From positions 682,001-746,000 of the forward strand of contig NZ_JACCCO010000002.1 in NCBI RefSeq assembly GCF_013409935.1: a stretch of 64,000 nt of DNA, given 5' to 3'. The translations under genes were made by a program, and so were the position numbers. The DNA is from Streptosporangium sandarakinum (GTDB taxonomy: Bacteria > Actinomycetota > Actinomycetes > Streptosporangiales > Streptosporangiaceae). The notes under the pieces were generated by a model. That model was not told the origin of the DNA, did not search any database, and worked only from the letters and a program-made list of their open reading frames with translations. Positions 33,455 to 41,597 of this stretch are shown piece by piece (the first letter of the stretch is position 1; every line of letters starts with the position of its first letter).

Positions 33455-34413
33455 CGGTAGATCCCCTGCTCTCCGAAGCGGTGGGCGAGCTTGTTCGCGG
33501 CGTAGATCAGGGCGGCGCCGATGAGGCCCTTCATCAGGCCGGCGGCGGTGCTCATCCCCCAGTCGCCGTTGATGACGCCGTGGTAGTAGATGTAGGTGTC
33601 GATCACCTCGGACGCCTCGGCCCCGACGGCGTCACGCTGGAGCACCATCTGCTCGAAGCCGACCGACAGGATGTCGCCCAGCCGCAGGATCAGCAGCATG
33701 ATGATCACGGGTCGGATGCCGGGCAGCGTCACGTGCCACAGCCGGCGCTTCCAGTCGGCCCCGTCGATCGCGGCTGCCTCGTACTGGCTCACGTCGATCG
33801 CGGTGATGGCGGCCAGGAAGATGATGGTCCCCCAGCCGGTGTCCTTCCAGATCACCTGCGCGGTGGCCATGAGCTTGAACAACTCCGGGTCGGCCATCAG
33901 GTTGCCGATGGTGACGTCATGCGCGGCCAGGAACGTGGTGATCGTGCCGGCGCCGCCGATGACCTGCTGGAACATCGCGACCACGACCACCCACGACAGG
34001 AAGTGCGGCAGGTAGACGACGGTCTGGACGAGGCGCTTGACCCGGTTGCCGACCAGGGAGTTCAGCAACAGCGCCAGGGCGATCGGGGCGGGGAAGTAGA
34101 GCAGGAGCTGGAGCGCGGTGATCTGCAGGGTGTTGCCCACGGCGGTCCAGAACTCCGGCTCCTCCAGGAGCATCACGAAGTTCTCCAGCCCCACCCATGG
34201 GCTTCCGTCGATCCCCAGGAACGGTGCGTAGTCCTTGAACGCGATCACGTTCCCGAGCAGGGGGACGTAGAAGAAGACGACGAAGTACAGCACGCCCGGC
34301 AGGCACAGGAGCAGCAGTGTCCAGTCGCGTCTCAGCCGATCGCGGAGGGTCCGGCGCTGGGGGCGGGCGCCCACCTGGACCTCCGTCGCGGGGGCCGCCG
34401 TGGATACGACCAC
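33451..34413 (-). CDS. ABC sugar transporter permease (LplB-like)
   Basis: 320 aa, GTG 34413 with a strong GGAGGTGAG ribosome-binding site. Seen: LLLCLPGVLYFVVFFYVPLLGNVIAFKDYAPF at the first helix, the EAA-loop YEAAAIDGADWKRRLWHVTLPGIRPVI, and C-terminal GLIGAALIYAANKLAHRFGEQGIY, all typical of LplB/YteP proteins. First gene of the operon permease-permease-binding protein-oxidoreductase-hydrolase. A promoter must lie in the 206 bp upstream, next to the ROK regulator gene. Confidence 0.92.
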   Translation of the reverse strand: MVVSTAAPATEVQVGARPQRRTLRDRLRRDWTLLLLCLPGVLYFVVFFYVPLLGNVIAFKDYAPFLGIDGSPWVGLENFVMLLEEPEFWTAVGNTLQITALQLLLYFPAPIALALLLNSLVGNRVKRLVQTVVYLPHFLSWVVVVAMFQQVIGGAGTITTFLAAHDVTIGNLMADPELFKLMATAQVIWKDTGWGTIIFLAAITAIDVSQYEAAAIDGADWKRRLWHVTLPGIRPVIIMLLILRLGDILSVGFEQMVLQRDAVGAEASEVIDTYIYYHGVINGDWGMSTAAGLMKGLIGAALIYAANKLAHRFGEQGIYR

Positions 34414-34454
34414 GTCTCACCTCCAGGTCAGAACGAATTTCCAGGAGGCTAGCG

Positions 34455-34490
34455 CCCATTTATGCAAGCAACTAGAGTAAATAGCGCAGG
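34455..34490 (-). promoter_or_regulatory. Probable promoter/operator of the sugar operon
   Basis: The only AT-rich patch before the operon, about 50-75 bp upstream of the first permease. On the minus strand TTTACT and GCATAAAT are spaced about 16 bp. The neighbouring ROK gene probably acts here; no perfect palindrome is visible. Confidence 0.35.
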
Positions 34491-34619
34491 AACGAGCAAT
34501 CGATGCGCGGCGGCGATCCGGCCGTGACCCAAGAGTTACGGCGGCCCGGCCGCTCTCAGGCATGCCTGACCTAGGGGAACGGCATCACAGCTGGAGCGTC
34601 CCGGCCCTGGGTGAAATAT

Positions 34620-35765
34620 TCAAGCCGGGAGTGTAAACAGCAGCCGCTCGGCGTGGTCGAGTGCCAGCCGTACGGCGCCCACGGCGATGCACTCGCCGCC
34701 GAGCCCGGAGACGACGGCCCGCGGCGGGTACAGGCAGTGCTCGTCCAGCACCTCCTGGATCGGCTCCACCAGCAGGTCACCCACGGAGGAGAGGTCACCC
34801 CCGATGATCACCATCTCCGGGTCGAGCGGGTTGACCACGGTGATCAGGCCGGCCGCCAGGGCGCGCCCGAACTCCCTGACCGCCAGGCGGGCCTTCTCGT
34901 CGCCCGCGCGCGCCCGGCCGACGGCGAACTCCGCGCTCTGCCGGCCGCCCCGCAGCTCACCGGGCTCCACCGCCATCGAGTAGTCCATCACGTGGCGGAA
35001 GGCCGACCAGTTGTCGTTGGGCTGAGAGCCGATCTCGCCCGAGGCGGCGTGGGCGCCCCGGTGCACCCGGCCGCCGATGAGCAGACCCATGCCGATCCGG
35101 TCGGCGGCGAAGAGGTAGACCACGTCGTCGCAGCCCCGGGCGGCCCCGCGCCAGTGCTCGGCCGTGACGGCCAGGCGCATGTCGTTCTCGACGACCACCG
35201 GCGCCGGGAGCCGCGCGGACAGCTCGGCGTGCAGGTGCAGGCCGGTCCAGCCGGGCAGCACGATGCTCTTGACCACGCGGCCCTCGCCGTCGACCACGCC
35301 GGTGGTGCCCACGCCCACGACCGCCAGCTCGGCGACGGTGAGCCCGGCGTCGGCGGCGGCCAGCCGGACCAGCTCGGCGACGGCGGACAGCCGGTCGGGC
35401 ACCGGGGTGTCGGCGGGCAGCGGCTGCCTGCGCACCGCCCTGACCTCCCCGACCAGGTCGCAGACCATGACCTGGAGGCTGGAGCTGTCGATGTGGACGC
35501 CGGCCACGTGGCCGGAGGAGGCGCGGAACCGGAAGCGCCGAGCCGGACGGCCGCGCTGGCGGTCGGCGCGCTCGTCCTCGGCGCACTCCTCGACCCAGCC
35601 GTCGGCCAGCAGCTCCTCGACGATCCCCTCGGCCGTGGGCCTGGACACACCGGCGGCGGCGGCCAGCTCCGTCAGGGTGGCGAGCTCCCGGCCGCGCAGG
35701 ATGCGCAGGATCGCGTCGGAGTTGAGTCTCCTCAGGACGGACGCGTCACCGCTCACCTGTCTCAT
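34620..35765 (-). CDS. ROK-family regulator of the sugar operon
   Basis: 381 aa from ATG 35765 (AGGA upstream); the open frame continues further up only through repeat DNA. Winged helix: VLRRLNSDAILRILRGRELATLTELAAAAGVSRPTAEGIVEEL. ROK domain: GVGTTGVVDGEG, ENDMRLAVTAEHW, AASGEIGSQPND, NPLDPEMVIIGGDL. No zinc-binding cysteine cluster is seen. It precedes the ABC operon on the same strand with 206 bp between, so it is the likely repressor or activator, responding to the imported sugar. Confidence 0.9.
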   Translation of the reverse strand: MRQVSGDASVLRRLNSDAILRILRGRELATLTELAAAAGVSRPTAEGIVEELLADGWVEECAEDERADRQRGRPARRFRFRASSGHVAGVHIDSSSLQVMVCDLVGEVRAVRRQPLPADTPVPDRLSAVAELVRLAAADAGLTVAELAVVGVGTTGVVDGEGRVVKSIVLPGWTGLHLHAELSARLPAPVVVENDMRLAVTAEHWRGAARGCDDVVYLFAADRIGMGLLIGGRVHRGAHAASGEIGSQPNDNWSAFRHVMDYSMAVEPGELRGGRQSAEFAVGRARAGDEKARLAVREFGRALAAGLITVVNPLDPEMVIIGGDLSSVGDLLVEPIQEVLDEHCLYPPRAVVSGLGGECIAVGAVRLALDHAERLLFTLPA

Positions 35766-36259
35766 ATGCTCGATCCTACTTTGACAAGATTCTTTAATAA
35801 AATGGAAAACCTCCGACCCGCGAGGGTGCGCCGGTGTCTGGACCGAGGAACGCAGCCACGGAGTGGCGGAGTGACGAGGGAAGACACCGGACTCAAGCCC
35901 CCGAGCCGCGACGCGCAGCGTCGCCATGAGCCTGTGAGGGGGCGCCGGTGTCTGGACTGAGGAACGAAGGAGCGAAGCGACGTAGTGACGAGGGAAGACA
36001 CCGGACTCAAGCCCCCGAGCCGCGACGCGCAGCGTCGCCATGCACACAGCGTCGCCATGAGCCCGCGCGGGCCCTTTGGTCAAAGTTTGCCGGAGATCGC
36101 GGAGTCGGCCGGCGGACCATTCCCATCGCCGCCCGCACCCTCTCCGACCAGCGAGGACATCGTTTCGGCCCGGGTTTCCCCCGGGATTACGTGACCACGT
36201 TCACATGATGAGAGCCGTCTGGAAGACATGACCCGGCTCATTACGGGGACGGTGATTTC
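35766..36259. other. Intergenic: AT-rich ROK promoter, two ~120-bp repeats, HATPase promoter
   Basis: 35770-35810 is strongly AT-rich (TTTATTAAAGAAT on the minus strand) and must hold the ROK promoter, with a TTGTCAAAG core resembling ROK/NagC-type sites. 35828-36064 is the duplicated element described separately. 36065-36259 leads into the HATPase gene; ACGTGACCACGTTCACATGATG near 36190 is the only AT-containing patch there. No further gene is seen. Confidence 0.5.
35828..36064. repeat. Duplicated palindromic element (MITE/REP-like)
   Basis: Two copies (35828-35932, 35942-36064). Each starts GCGCCGGTGTCTGGAC, has AGACACCGGACTCAAGCCC inside, and ends GCAGCGTCGCCATG. CCGGTGTCT and AGACACCGG form a 9-bp inverted pair in each (35831-35839/35882-35890; 35945-35953/35996-36004). 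The second copy carries an extra 18-bp duplication of its end. Confidence 0.85.
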
Positions 36260-36688
36260 GTGAAGGGATCCGAGCTGCTGGGGCACATCGCACTTCCAGG
36301 AGACGCCGCGTCCGTTCCGCAGGCCCGGCGGTACGTCCGCGACCTCCTGGAGGCCGCGGGCCATCCCCGTACGGACGACGCGCTCCTCCTCGTCACCGAG
36401 CTGGTGACCAACGCGGTACGGCACTCCGACTCCGGCCGCCAGCCAGACGGGAAGGTCACTCTGATCATCATGTGCCGGGACGGGACGATCCTGATCGACG
36501 TGATCGACGAGGGATCGCCGGGCACCGCCCCCGAGCTCAGGACGGATGTCCAGGCCGACTGCGGCGGCGGCCGGGGGCTGTGGCTGGTGCGGGAGCTGTC
36601 CACCGCGTGGGGCTGGCGCGACGACCAGGCCGGGCGGGTGGTGTGGTTCCAGATAGCCGAGAACGACCGTGAACCGGCCCACGCGTGA
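36260..36688 (+). CDS. Anti-sigma-type ATP-binding protein (HATPase_c, RsbW/SpoIIAB-like)
   Basis: 142 aa, GTG 36260. N box LLVTELVTNAVRHSDSG, G1 box IDVIDEGSPG and G2 box GGGRGLWLVRELSTAWGW are all present; it is essentially only the GHKL kinase domain. In actinomycetes these small proteins phosphorylate STAS partners and bind sigma factors in partner-switching networks. A STAS protein and a second HATPase lie farther along this window (49.8 and 47 kb), but no sigma factor gene is adjacent. Partner unknown. Confidence 0.88.
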   Translation: MKGSELLGHIALPGDAASVPQARRYVRDLLEAAGHPRTDDALLLVTELVTNAVRHSDSGRQPDGKVTLIIMCRDGTILIDVIDEGSPGTAPELRTDVQADCGGGRGLWLVRELSTAWGWRDDQAGRVVWFQIAENDREPAHA

Positions 36689-36745
36689 CCGCCTGACCGC
36701 CCCCGGAGGCCGCCCGGTGGACGGGGCGCGGGAGAATGTCCCCCC

Positions 36746-37720
36746 ATGGAAGAAGCCCGCATCGCGATAGCGCCGCCGCCCGGTCCGGAGGCGGCCGGGG
36801 CAGGTGACCGCGCCAACTCCCCCGCCCTCGACCACCTGCGCGCCCGGGTCGCCGAGGCCGTGACCGCCGGAGGCGGTTCCAGCGTCCCGCCCGCCGAGGC
36901 CAACGGGCTCGTGTGGCTGGTGCCGGGTGACCCGGACGGGCTGGCGCGGATGCTGGACGACCATCCCGGGATCGGGTGGGTGCAGTTCCCCTGGGCGGGC
37001 GTGGAGAAGTTCGCCGAGGCCGGGATCCTCCGCCGGCCGCAGACCTTCACCTGCGCCAAGGGGTCGTTCGCCGGGCAGGTCGCCGAGCACGCGCTGCTGC
37101 TGACGCTGGCCTGTCTGCGCAGCGTCGTACGGCAGGCCCGCACGCCCCACTGGTGCTCGGCGGACCCGCGTTCCCTGCACGGCCGCCGGGTGACGATCCT
37201 CGGCGGCGGGGGCATCGCCACGGAGCTGGTCCGCCTGCTCGCGCCGTTCGGCTGCCGGGTCCGGGTGCTCCGCCGCCGGCCGGACAAGGTCGAGGGCGCC
37301 GAGGAGACGCTGCCGTCCTCGGCGCTGCACGACGTGCTCGGCGACACCGACGTCCTGGTGCTCGCCCTGGCCCTGACACCCGAGACGCGGTACGTCGTCG
37401 ACGCCGCCGAGCTGGCGCTGCTGCCGCGGCACGCCGTCGTGGTCAACGTCGCCCGGGGCGAGCACATCCGGACCGGCGCGCTGGTCGAGGCCCTCCGCTC
37501 CGGGACGATCTCCGCCGCCGGGCTGGACGTGACGGACCCCGAGCCGCTGCCCGAGGGCCATCCGCTGTGGGACGACCCCCGGGTGCTCATCACCTCGCAC
37601 AGCGCCGACTCCGCCGACTACACCACCCGGGTGCTCAGCGAGCGGGTCGAGCGCAACGTGCGCAACCTGCTGGCCGGCCGGCCCCTGGAAGGCGTGATCG
37701 ACCCCGAAGCGGGCTACTGA
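36746..37720 (+). CDS. D-isomer-specific 2-hydroxyacid dehydrogenase
   Basis: 324 aa, ATG 36746. The NAD-binding signature is ILGGGGIATELVRLLAPFGCRV, followed by the family motifs VLVLALALTPETRYVV, LLPRHAVVVNVARGEHI and AGLDVTDPEPLPEGHPLW. The catalytic Arg (in NVARGEH) and Glu (DPEPLPE) are present; the usual active-site His at HSAD (LITSHSAD) is displaced or is this His. It reduces or oxidises a 2-hydroxy acid such as glyoxylate/hydroxypyruvate. Convergent with the PHP gene, 76 bp apart. Confidence 0.88.
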   Translation: MEEARIAIAPPPGPEAAGAGDRANSPALDHLRARVAEAVTAGGGSSVPPAEANGLVWLVPGDPDGLARMLDDHPGIGWVQFPWAGVEKFAEAGILRRPQTFTCAKGSFAGQVAEHALLLTLACLRSVVRQARTPHWCSADPRSLHGRRVTILGGGGIATELVRLLAPFGCRVRVLRRRPDKVEGAEETLPSSALHDVLGDTDVLVLALALTPETRYVVDAAELALLPRHAVVVNVARGEHIRTGALVEALRSGTISAAGLDVTDPEPLPEGHPLWDDPRVLITSHSADSADYTTRVLSERVERNVRNLLAGRPLEGVIDPEAGY

Positions 37721-37796
37721 CCGTCGACGGGTCCGCCCGGGACCCTCGACGGGTCCACCCGGTCCCTCCCTCCCGGGCACCGCGTCCGCCGCCCCT

Positions 37797-38651
37797 TCAG
37801 ACCCCGGTGACGGGGGTCGTGCCCGTGGCGGAGGAGACCAGGTCGCGGTAGACGAGCGGGTCGGTGACGCAGGCGCCGAGCCGTACGGTCTTGTTGGTGC
37901 CGTGGTAGTCGCTGGAGCCGGTGACCCGTAGGCCCAGATCGCGGGCGAGGGCGCGGACGTGCTCCCGATCGGCCTCGACGTGCTCGGTGTGGTCGGCCTC
38001 GACGCCCCACAGACCCGCCTCGGCGAGACCCGCGATGAGCGCGTCGGGCAGGGCGTGGCCCCGGACCTCCGCCTTCGGGTGCGCCAGCACCGGCACCCCG
38101 CCGGCCTCGCGCACCAGCCGGACCGCGGTGAACACGTCGATGTCGTCCTTGGGCAGGCGGTAGCGGCGGCCCAGCCATTCGGGCCGGAACGCCTCGTCCA
38201 CGTTCCTGACCAGGCGGCGCCGGACGAGCGCCTGCGCCAGGTGGGGGCGGCCGACCGTGCCGCCCGCCGCGTACCGGCGCACCTCGGAGACGGTCACGTC
38301 GATGCCGTCGGCGTTCAGCAGCTCGACGGTCCTCTCGGCCCGCCGCTCCCGGGAGCGGCGCACCCCGGCCAGCTCCGCGATCAGCGGCTCGTACGCGGGG
38401 TCGAACAGATAGGCCAGCAGGTGCAGTCCCATCGTCGGCTCCGTGCCGTACCACCGTCCCGACAGCTCGGCGCCGCGCACCAGCGTCAGCCCGGCGGGCA
38501 GCGCGGCCACGGCGGCGTCCCACCCGGCCGTGGTGTCGTGGTCGGTGATCGCCACCACGTCCAGCCCGGCCGCGGCGGCCTCGGCCATCAGTTCCGCCGG
38601 GGAGTCGGTGCCGTCGCTGGCCGTGGAGTGGGTGTGCAGGTCGATGCGCAT
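37797..38651 (-). CDS. PHP-domain phosphoesterase (RNase AM/TrpH-like)
   Basis: 284 aa, ATG 38651. Metal ligands of the polymerase-and-histidinol-phosphatase fold are all visible: LHTHSTASDGTDSP, ITDHDTTAGW, GAELSGRW, VLAHPKAE, and GSSDYHGTNK. Family members hydrolyse 3',5'-nucleoside bisphosphates or trim 5' ends of RNA. Single gene, divergent from the receptor kinase gene across 95 bp. Confidence 0.9.
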   Translation of the reverse strand: MRIDLHTHSTASDGTDSPAELMAEAAAAGLDVVAITDHDTTAGWDAAVAALPAGLTLVRGAELSGRWYGTEPTMGLHLLAYLFDPAYEPLIAELAGVRRSRERRAERTVELLNADGIDVTVSEVRRYAAGGTVGRPHLAQALVRRRLVRNVDEAFRPEWLGRRYRLPKDDIDVFTAVRLVREAGGVPVLAHPKAEVRGHALPDALIAGLAEAGLWGVEADHTEHVEADREHVRALARDLGLRVTGSSDYHGTNKTVRLGACVTDPLVYRDLVSSATGTTPVTGV

Positions 38652-38746
38652 ACCGCCAGCTTCCCAGCGATCCGCGGACGATGCGCCATGGACAATCGTG
38701 CGTCCCGGATAAGGGAGAAGACGTGTAGATCGGGCAGTGGACCGGG

Positions 38747-41434
38747 ATGCGGATCGGACACGGCGAAACGAGCGGCCTCTCTCATGCGCCGGACGGCTCC
38801 CATGTGCCGACCGGCCCCGACATACCGACCGGCTCCCACGTGCCGACCGGCTCTCACATGCCGACCGGCTTCCATGTGCCGACCGGCTTCCATGTGCCGG
38901 ACGGACCTCATATGCCGGACGCCACCGGCGCGCCGGACGGCCCTGAAGTGCCGGGCGGTCCCCAGCCGGGTGGTCTCCACGTGCCGGGGGAAGGTTCCCA
39001 CGTGCCGGAGGGCGGTCCTCACGTCCCGGAGGGAGGTTCGCGTTCGCTGGCGGGCCGCTACCGGCTGCTGGCCCCGCTCGGCGCGGGCGGCATGGGCGTC
39101 GTCTGGCGGGCCCGGGACGAGCTGCTGCACCAGAGCGTGGCGGTCAAGGAGGTCTCGCTGCCCGCCCACCTGTCCGAGCGGGACCGCGAGGAGCGGCTGC
39201 GGCGCACCCTTCGGGAGGCCCGTACGGCCGCCGCGCTGCGTGACCACCCCGGCATCGTGACCGTCTACGACGTGGTCGAGGAGGACGGCCGCCCGTGGAT
39301 CATCATGGCCCTGGTCGAGGGGTCGTCCCTGGCCGGGGCGATCCGGGCCCGGCGGCGGCTGCCCGAGGCCGAGGTCGCCGCGATCGGGCGGCAGGTGATC
39401 GCCGCGCTGGTCGCGGCCGAGGCGGCGGGGATCGTGCACCGTGACGTCAAGCCCGCCAACATCCTTCTGGGGAGCGGTCAGGCCGTGCTGACCGACTTCG
39501 GGATCTCGGCCGCCGACGACGACCACACCGACCTGACCGGCACCGGCCGGCTCCTCGGCACGATCCCCTACCTGGCTCCCGAGCGCTTCGCGGGCCGCCC
39601 GGCCTCCGCCGCCACCGACCTGTGGGCCGTGGGCGTGACGCTGTACGAGGCGGTGGAGGGCCGCAAGCCGTTCGCCCGGGGAAGCACGGCCGCCACGATC
39701 GCGGCGATCATCAACGGGCTCCCGGACCCGGCCGAGCACGCCGGCCGGCTGCGTCCGGTCATCGAGGGACTGCTCCGCAAGGAGCCTGCCGAGCGGCTGA
39801 CCGCGGCCGAGGCGCTCGCCCTCCTCGCGCCGGTCGCCGGGACCGGTCCGGCCGTCCCGTCCCCGGTGACGGGCCCCGGTCCGGCCGTACGGCACGGCGC
39901 GGCGCAGGCCCCGGCCCGTACGGCGAGCCCGGCCCGTACGGTGGCCCCGGATCATACGGTGGCCCCGGATCATACGGCGGGTCCCGGCCGGAGCCCGGCG
40001 ACGGACGACGTCCCGGCCACGCAGGCGGGCGGAGCCGACTCGTGGACGGGCACGCCGACCCCGCGGACGGGTGCGGCGGCCAGCGGGATGGCGGGAGCCC
40101 GGACGGGCGAACCGGCCGCGCGGGTGCCCTGCCGGGCGGCCGCCCGGCAGGGCACGGCGGCGAGCGAACCGAGATCGGCCACCCGGCCGGCCGCCGCGGA
40201 ACCGCGGGACCGGCGCGACGCGGAGCCGCGGAGTCCGGACACCGGGAAACCGCGGGACCCGGGCATCGCGGGATCACGGGACCGGCGCGGCGCGGAGCCG
40301 CGGGACCGGGACCGGCGCGGCGCGGAGCCGCGGGACCGGGACCGGCGCGGCGCGGAGCCGCGGGACCGGGCCGCCGCCCCGGGGCCGCGTTCCTGGGCCA
40401 CCGCCCCCGGCTCGCGTTCCCGGGCGACCACGGCGGGGTCGCGGACGCGGAGGACCGCGGCGGCGGGCGCGGGATACCTGCGGGCGCTGACGACGACGGC
40501 GCCGGAACGGCTGCGCGAGCCGCTGCCGGCGGTGGCGGCGTGGTCGCGCGCCCTGCTCGCCGGGGGTACGACGCTGCGGCACTCCCTGGTGTCGGCGGCG
40601 GCCGGGACCGCGCGGCTGCGCGCCCGGGTGTCCGTGGCGACGGGCGCCGTCCTGCTGGCGGCCATGGTGACGATCGCGGTGGTCGTGGTGACCCAGCGGA
40701 ACTCCCCCGGTGCGGACACCGGCCGGACGTCCGCCGTCGCCGAGGGGTCGGTGATGTCCGCCGCCCCGACGTCCGGACCGGCCACCGGCCGGGCTTCGGA
40801 GGCCGCGGCGAGCCGTACACCCGGGCCGGACCCGGGTGGGACGGCCGGGCCCGCCGTGAGCCCCGCCCCGAACGGGACGGCCGGTCCGGCCGGGGACCCG
40901 GGTCCGAGTCCCACCGGGGACCGGACCTCTGCCGGGGAGCCCGCCGTCGCCTCCCCCGCCACGCCGCCGCCGGGTTTCCGCCTCTACCGGGACGGCAGGC
41001 ATCGCTTCTCTCTGGCCGTTCCCGAGGGCTGGCACCGGGAGGTGCGAAAGGACCAGGTGGGCTGGGTGTCCGGCAGGGGCAAGAGCGCCTCCGTCCGCCT
41101 CCTGGGCGTCCTCGCCGACCCGGAGAAGAAGGAGAAACGCTCCCCGGAACGCATCCTCGCCGAGCTGCGCGACGGGCTGAAGCCGCTGCTGATGGCGCGC
41201 GGCTCCTACCGGGAGTTACGGAAGGGCCCGGTCGCCTTCCCCGGGGGGAAGGGCGCCGAGCTGGAGTTCCGTTTCGCGCGCAAGGGATCGCCGAAGCAGA
41301 TCCACCGTTTCTACGCCCGGTGCGTGGTCCGCGACGGCGGCGGCAGCGGGATGTTCTGGTTCTCCACCCCCGCGGAGCGGTCCGGCGCCGCCTCGTACAT
41401 CAACGCGTTCGCGAGCACCTTCAGGCTGGGCTGA
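38747..41434 (+). CDS. Transmembrane Ser/Thr protein kinase with repeat-rich cytoplasmic regions
   Basis: 895 aa from ATG 38747; a later start is possible because the first 90 residues are only GSHVPTG-type repeats. Kinase fold about 100-365: GAGGMGVVWRA, VAVKEV lysine, HRDVKPANILL (about 231), DFGIS, GTIPYLAPERF. Then a 270-residue Ala/Arg/Pro/Thr juxtamembrane region with a 10-residue repeat DRRGAEPRDR three times, one transmembrane helix (TGAVLLAAMVTIAVVVVTQ, about 632-650), a Thr/Pro linker and an extracellular C-terminal domain starting GFRLYRDGRHRFSLAVPEGW. This is a receptor-type kinase; ligand unknown. The extracellular domain has no PASTA repeats. Confidence 0.85.
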   Translation: MRIGHGETSGLSHAPDGSHVPTGPDIPTGSHVPTGSHMPTGFHVPTGFHVPDGPHMPDATGAPDGPEVPGGPQPGGLHVPGEGSHVPEGGPHVPEGGSRSLAGRYRLLAPLGAGGMGVVWRARDELLHQSVAVKEVSLPAHLSERDREERLRRTLREARTAAALRDHPGIVTVYDVVEEDGRPWIIMALVEGSSLAGAIRARRRLPEAEVAAIGRQVIAALVAAEAAGIVHRDVKPANILLGSGQAVLTDFGISAADDDHTDLTGTGRLLGTIPYLAPERFAGRPASAATDLWAVGVTLYEAVEGRKPFARGSTAATIAAIINGLPDPAEHAGRLRPVIEGLLRKEPAERLTAAEALALLAPVAGTGPAVPSPVTGPGPAVRHGAAQAPARTASPARTVAPDHTVAPDHTAGPGRSPATDDVPATQAGGADSWTGTPTPRTGAAASGMAGARTGEPAARVPCRAAARQGTAASEPRSATRPAAAEPRDRRDAEPRSPDTGKPRDPGIAGSRDRRGAEPRDRDRRGAEPRDRDRRGAEPRDRAAAPGPRSWATAPGSRSRATTAGSRTRRTAAAGAGYLRALTTTAPERLREPLPAVAAWSRALLAGGTTLRHSLVSAAAGTARLRARVSVATGAVLLAAMVTIAVVVVTQRNSPGADTGRTSAVAEGSVMSAAPTSGPATGRASEAAASRTPGPDPGGTAGPAVSPAPNGTAGPAGDPGPSPTGDRTSAGEPAVASPATPPPGFRLYRDGRHRFSLAVPEGWHREVRKDQVGWVSGRGKSASVRLLGVLADPEKKEKRSPERILAELRDGLKPLLMARGSYRELRKGPVAFPGGKGAELEFRFARKGSPKQIHRFYARCVVRDGGGSGMFWFSTPAERSGAASYINAFASTFRLG
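38800..39030. repeat. Coding repeats in the N-terminus of the receptor kinase
   Basis: A unit of about 18-21 bp (core CATGTGCCGACCGGCT) repeats at least eight times and encodes SHVPTG/FHVPTG peptides, degrading into VPEGG at the right. A separate 30-bp unit repeated three times at about 40272-40366 encodes DRRGAEPRDR. Confidence 0.8.
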
Positions 41435-41458
41435 CGGCCGCCCCACGCCGTCTTCGGG

Positions 41459-41545
41459 CCCGGTGCGCCACCACCTAGCGGGCCATCACCCAGCGGTCCA
41501 CCACCCGGTGCGCCACCACCCGGCAGGCCGGCTCCCACCGGCGAC
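41459..41545. repeat. Short degenerate repeats between kinase and M20 genes
   Basis: CGGTGCGCCACCACC occurs twice (from about 41461 and 41507) among related CCACCACCCGG and CATCACCCAG segments. No gene in the gap. Confidence 0.55.
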
Positions 41546-41597
41546 GGGCCGGGCGCGGGTGGACCCGCCGGGAAGGACCCGTCCCATCCCCCGGCGG

